From JBNKEI01 sp050288705 (GTDB lineage Bacteria > Myxococcota > Myxococcia > Myxococcales > UBA5297), in the NCBI GenBank assembly GCA_050288705.1, contig JBNKEI010000054.1, positions 1 through 26,371 on the forward strand: a DNA stretch of 26,371 bases, given 5' to 3'. The translations under genes and the position numbers were made by a program. The stretch's first letter is position 1. Each line of letters begins with the position of its first letter. This document shows positions 25,700 through 26,371 of the stretch, piece by piece. The notes under the pieces were generated by a model. It was given only the letters and a program-made list of their open reading frames with translations, searched no databases and was not told the DNA's origin.

Positions 25700-26371
25700 A
25701 TGGTGACTCACCGGAGTTTTCGCGTCATATTTCTACTGCTTTTCTTATTACTCCCATGTATGGTTCTGGCTACTCCCGTTAATATAATATCCAGCATTCA
25801 GGCAAAGGAAGATGGAGCCAGAATAGAGATAATTGGAAGTAAAAAACCTGATTTCACTACCTTTCAGCTGCGCAATCCTTCTCGATTGGTGGTTGATTTT
25901 TCACCAGCCAAGTTTGGTGAAACTTTTTCTGAGCAGGGGATCGAAACCAAGTTCATAAATGCCGTGCAAACTGCTGTTTACGAAATGGGTGAATCAGCCA
26001 TTGCTCGCATAGTTTTTACTTTGAAGCAGGAGATAGGATTTGAGGTCCACGTAGAAAAAAATAAACTCCTCGTGCATATTCATGGCGATGAGCCATTTGT
26101 TGCAAAAATGGACGCCATGCTGACTAATAATAAAACAAACCTATTATCGGAAACCCGAGAAGAAATTTCTGAAGGAAATACCGAGCAGGAAGAAATTGAG
26201 GAAGAAGAAGCCGAGGGCATAGTACTTCTAGAAAGAAAAAGAGCGGAGGAGAAAAGAAGAGCAGAGCAAGAAGAGGCAAAAAAAAGGCTAGCTGAAGAAA
26301 AGAAAGCAAAAGCAGAAGAAGCTGCGCGCCTAGCAATGCTAGAAAGAAAAAGAGCGGAGGAGAAAAGAAAA
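25700..26371 (+). CDS. AMIN-domain envelope protein, 3' end beyond window
   Basis: Open from ATG 25700 (GGAG at 25691-25694) to the last base, 224 codons without a stop. A signal peptide of about 24 residues (RVIFLLLFLLLPCMVLA) leads to one AMIN domain (VNIISSIQAKEDGARIEIIG; PDFTTFQLRNPSRLVVDFSP; ESAIARIVFTLKQEIGFEVH). AMIN domains bind peptidoglycan or pilus secretins and occur in PilQ, AmiC and related proteins. After residue ~135 it becomes acidic (EGNTEQEEIEEEEAE) and then a Lys/Glu/Arg/Ala-rich likely coiled coil (LERKRAEEKRRAEQEEAKKR). Similar AMIN plus charged-repeat proteins are, from memory, common in Myxococcota. Whether it ends in a secretin, amidase or other domain cannot be seen. 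Confidence 0.85.
   Translation, partial: MVTHRSFRVIFLLLFLLLPCMVLATPVNIISSIQAKEDGARIEIIGSKKPDFTTFQLRNPSRLVVDFSPAKFGETFSEQGIETKFINAVQTAVYEMGESAIARIVFTLKQEIGFEVHVEKNKLLVHIHGDEPFVAKMDAMLTNNKTNLLSETREEISEGNTEQEEIEEEEAEGIVLLERKRAEEKRRAEQEEAKKRLAEEKKAKAEEAARLAMLERKRAEEKRK
26228..26369 (+). repeat. 111-nt direct repeat in the charged coiled-coil region
   Basis: A 31-base sequence starting CTAGAAAGAAAAAGAGCGGA occurs at 26228-26258 and again, identical, at 26339-26369, 111 bases (37 codons) apart. It encodes LERKRAEEKR in both copies and keeps the frame. The window ends in the second copy, so more units may follow. Confidence 0.85.

Noticed and set aside
26124..26336. Minus-strand Leu/Phe-rich frame in the window end
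   Set aside because: It is the complement of the Lys/Glu-rich coiled-coil codons; a hydrophobic antisense frame is the expected artefact.

Overview
The window reads as a stretch of bacterial chromosome of moderate GC content. Housekeeping genes (aconitase, DNA polymerase III alpha, a site-2-type protease, a U32 family enzyme) are mixed with envelope and sensory genes, one small nonribosomal peptide synthetase (NRPS) locus and several decayed genes. A Gram-negative cell is indicated by a lipoprotein signal, a type IV pilin-like protein, a periplasmic sugar-binding protein and an AMIN-domain protein. The style of the AMIN protein and of a decayed secreted serine protease recalls Myxococcota (former Deltaproteobacteria). 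That placement is inference from memory. The several wrecked genes would fit a lineage undergoing genome decay.

Layout. 51-3415: acnA-type aconitase, then an M50 metalloprotease, same strand. 3567-4290: truncated, frameshifted IS110-family transposase remnant (minus). 4362-5395: a visibly GC-richer insert holding a two-domain DUF4440-like lipoprotein and the tail of a convergent foreign gene. 5431-9039: dnaE (minus). 9149-10637: type IV pilin-like protein overlapped by an unknown single-pass membrane protein (minus). 10685-11235: remains of a secreted trypsin/V8-like protease and of another reading frame. 11552-14993: RDD membrane protein coupled to a long U32/DUF3656 enzyme. 15283-22641: acyl carrier protein followed by a two-module NRPS. 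22630-24234: chemoreceptor (minus), overlapping the NRPS end. 24524-25504: FrcB-like sugar-binding protein. 25700-end: AMIN protein running off the window into Lys/Glu-rich repeats.

The most interesting part is the ACP plus NRPS pair. The NRPS order is C-A-T-C-A-T-TE. Reading the A-domain specificity positions by hand gives the classical leucine code in module 2 and a leucine-like code in module 1. An N-terminal condensation domain next to a free-standing ACP suggests an N-acyl-Leu-Leu product released by the thioesterase. The reading frame is broken by one missing T just before the A3 motif of the first A domain. As written the gene is therefore two overlapping ORFs: a mutation, a sequencing error, or a site of ribosomal slippage.

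No tRNA, rRNA, CRISPR array, integrase or convincing sigma-70 promoter was recognised.
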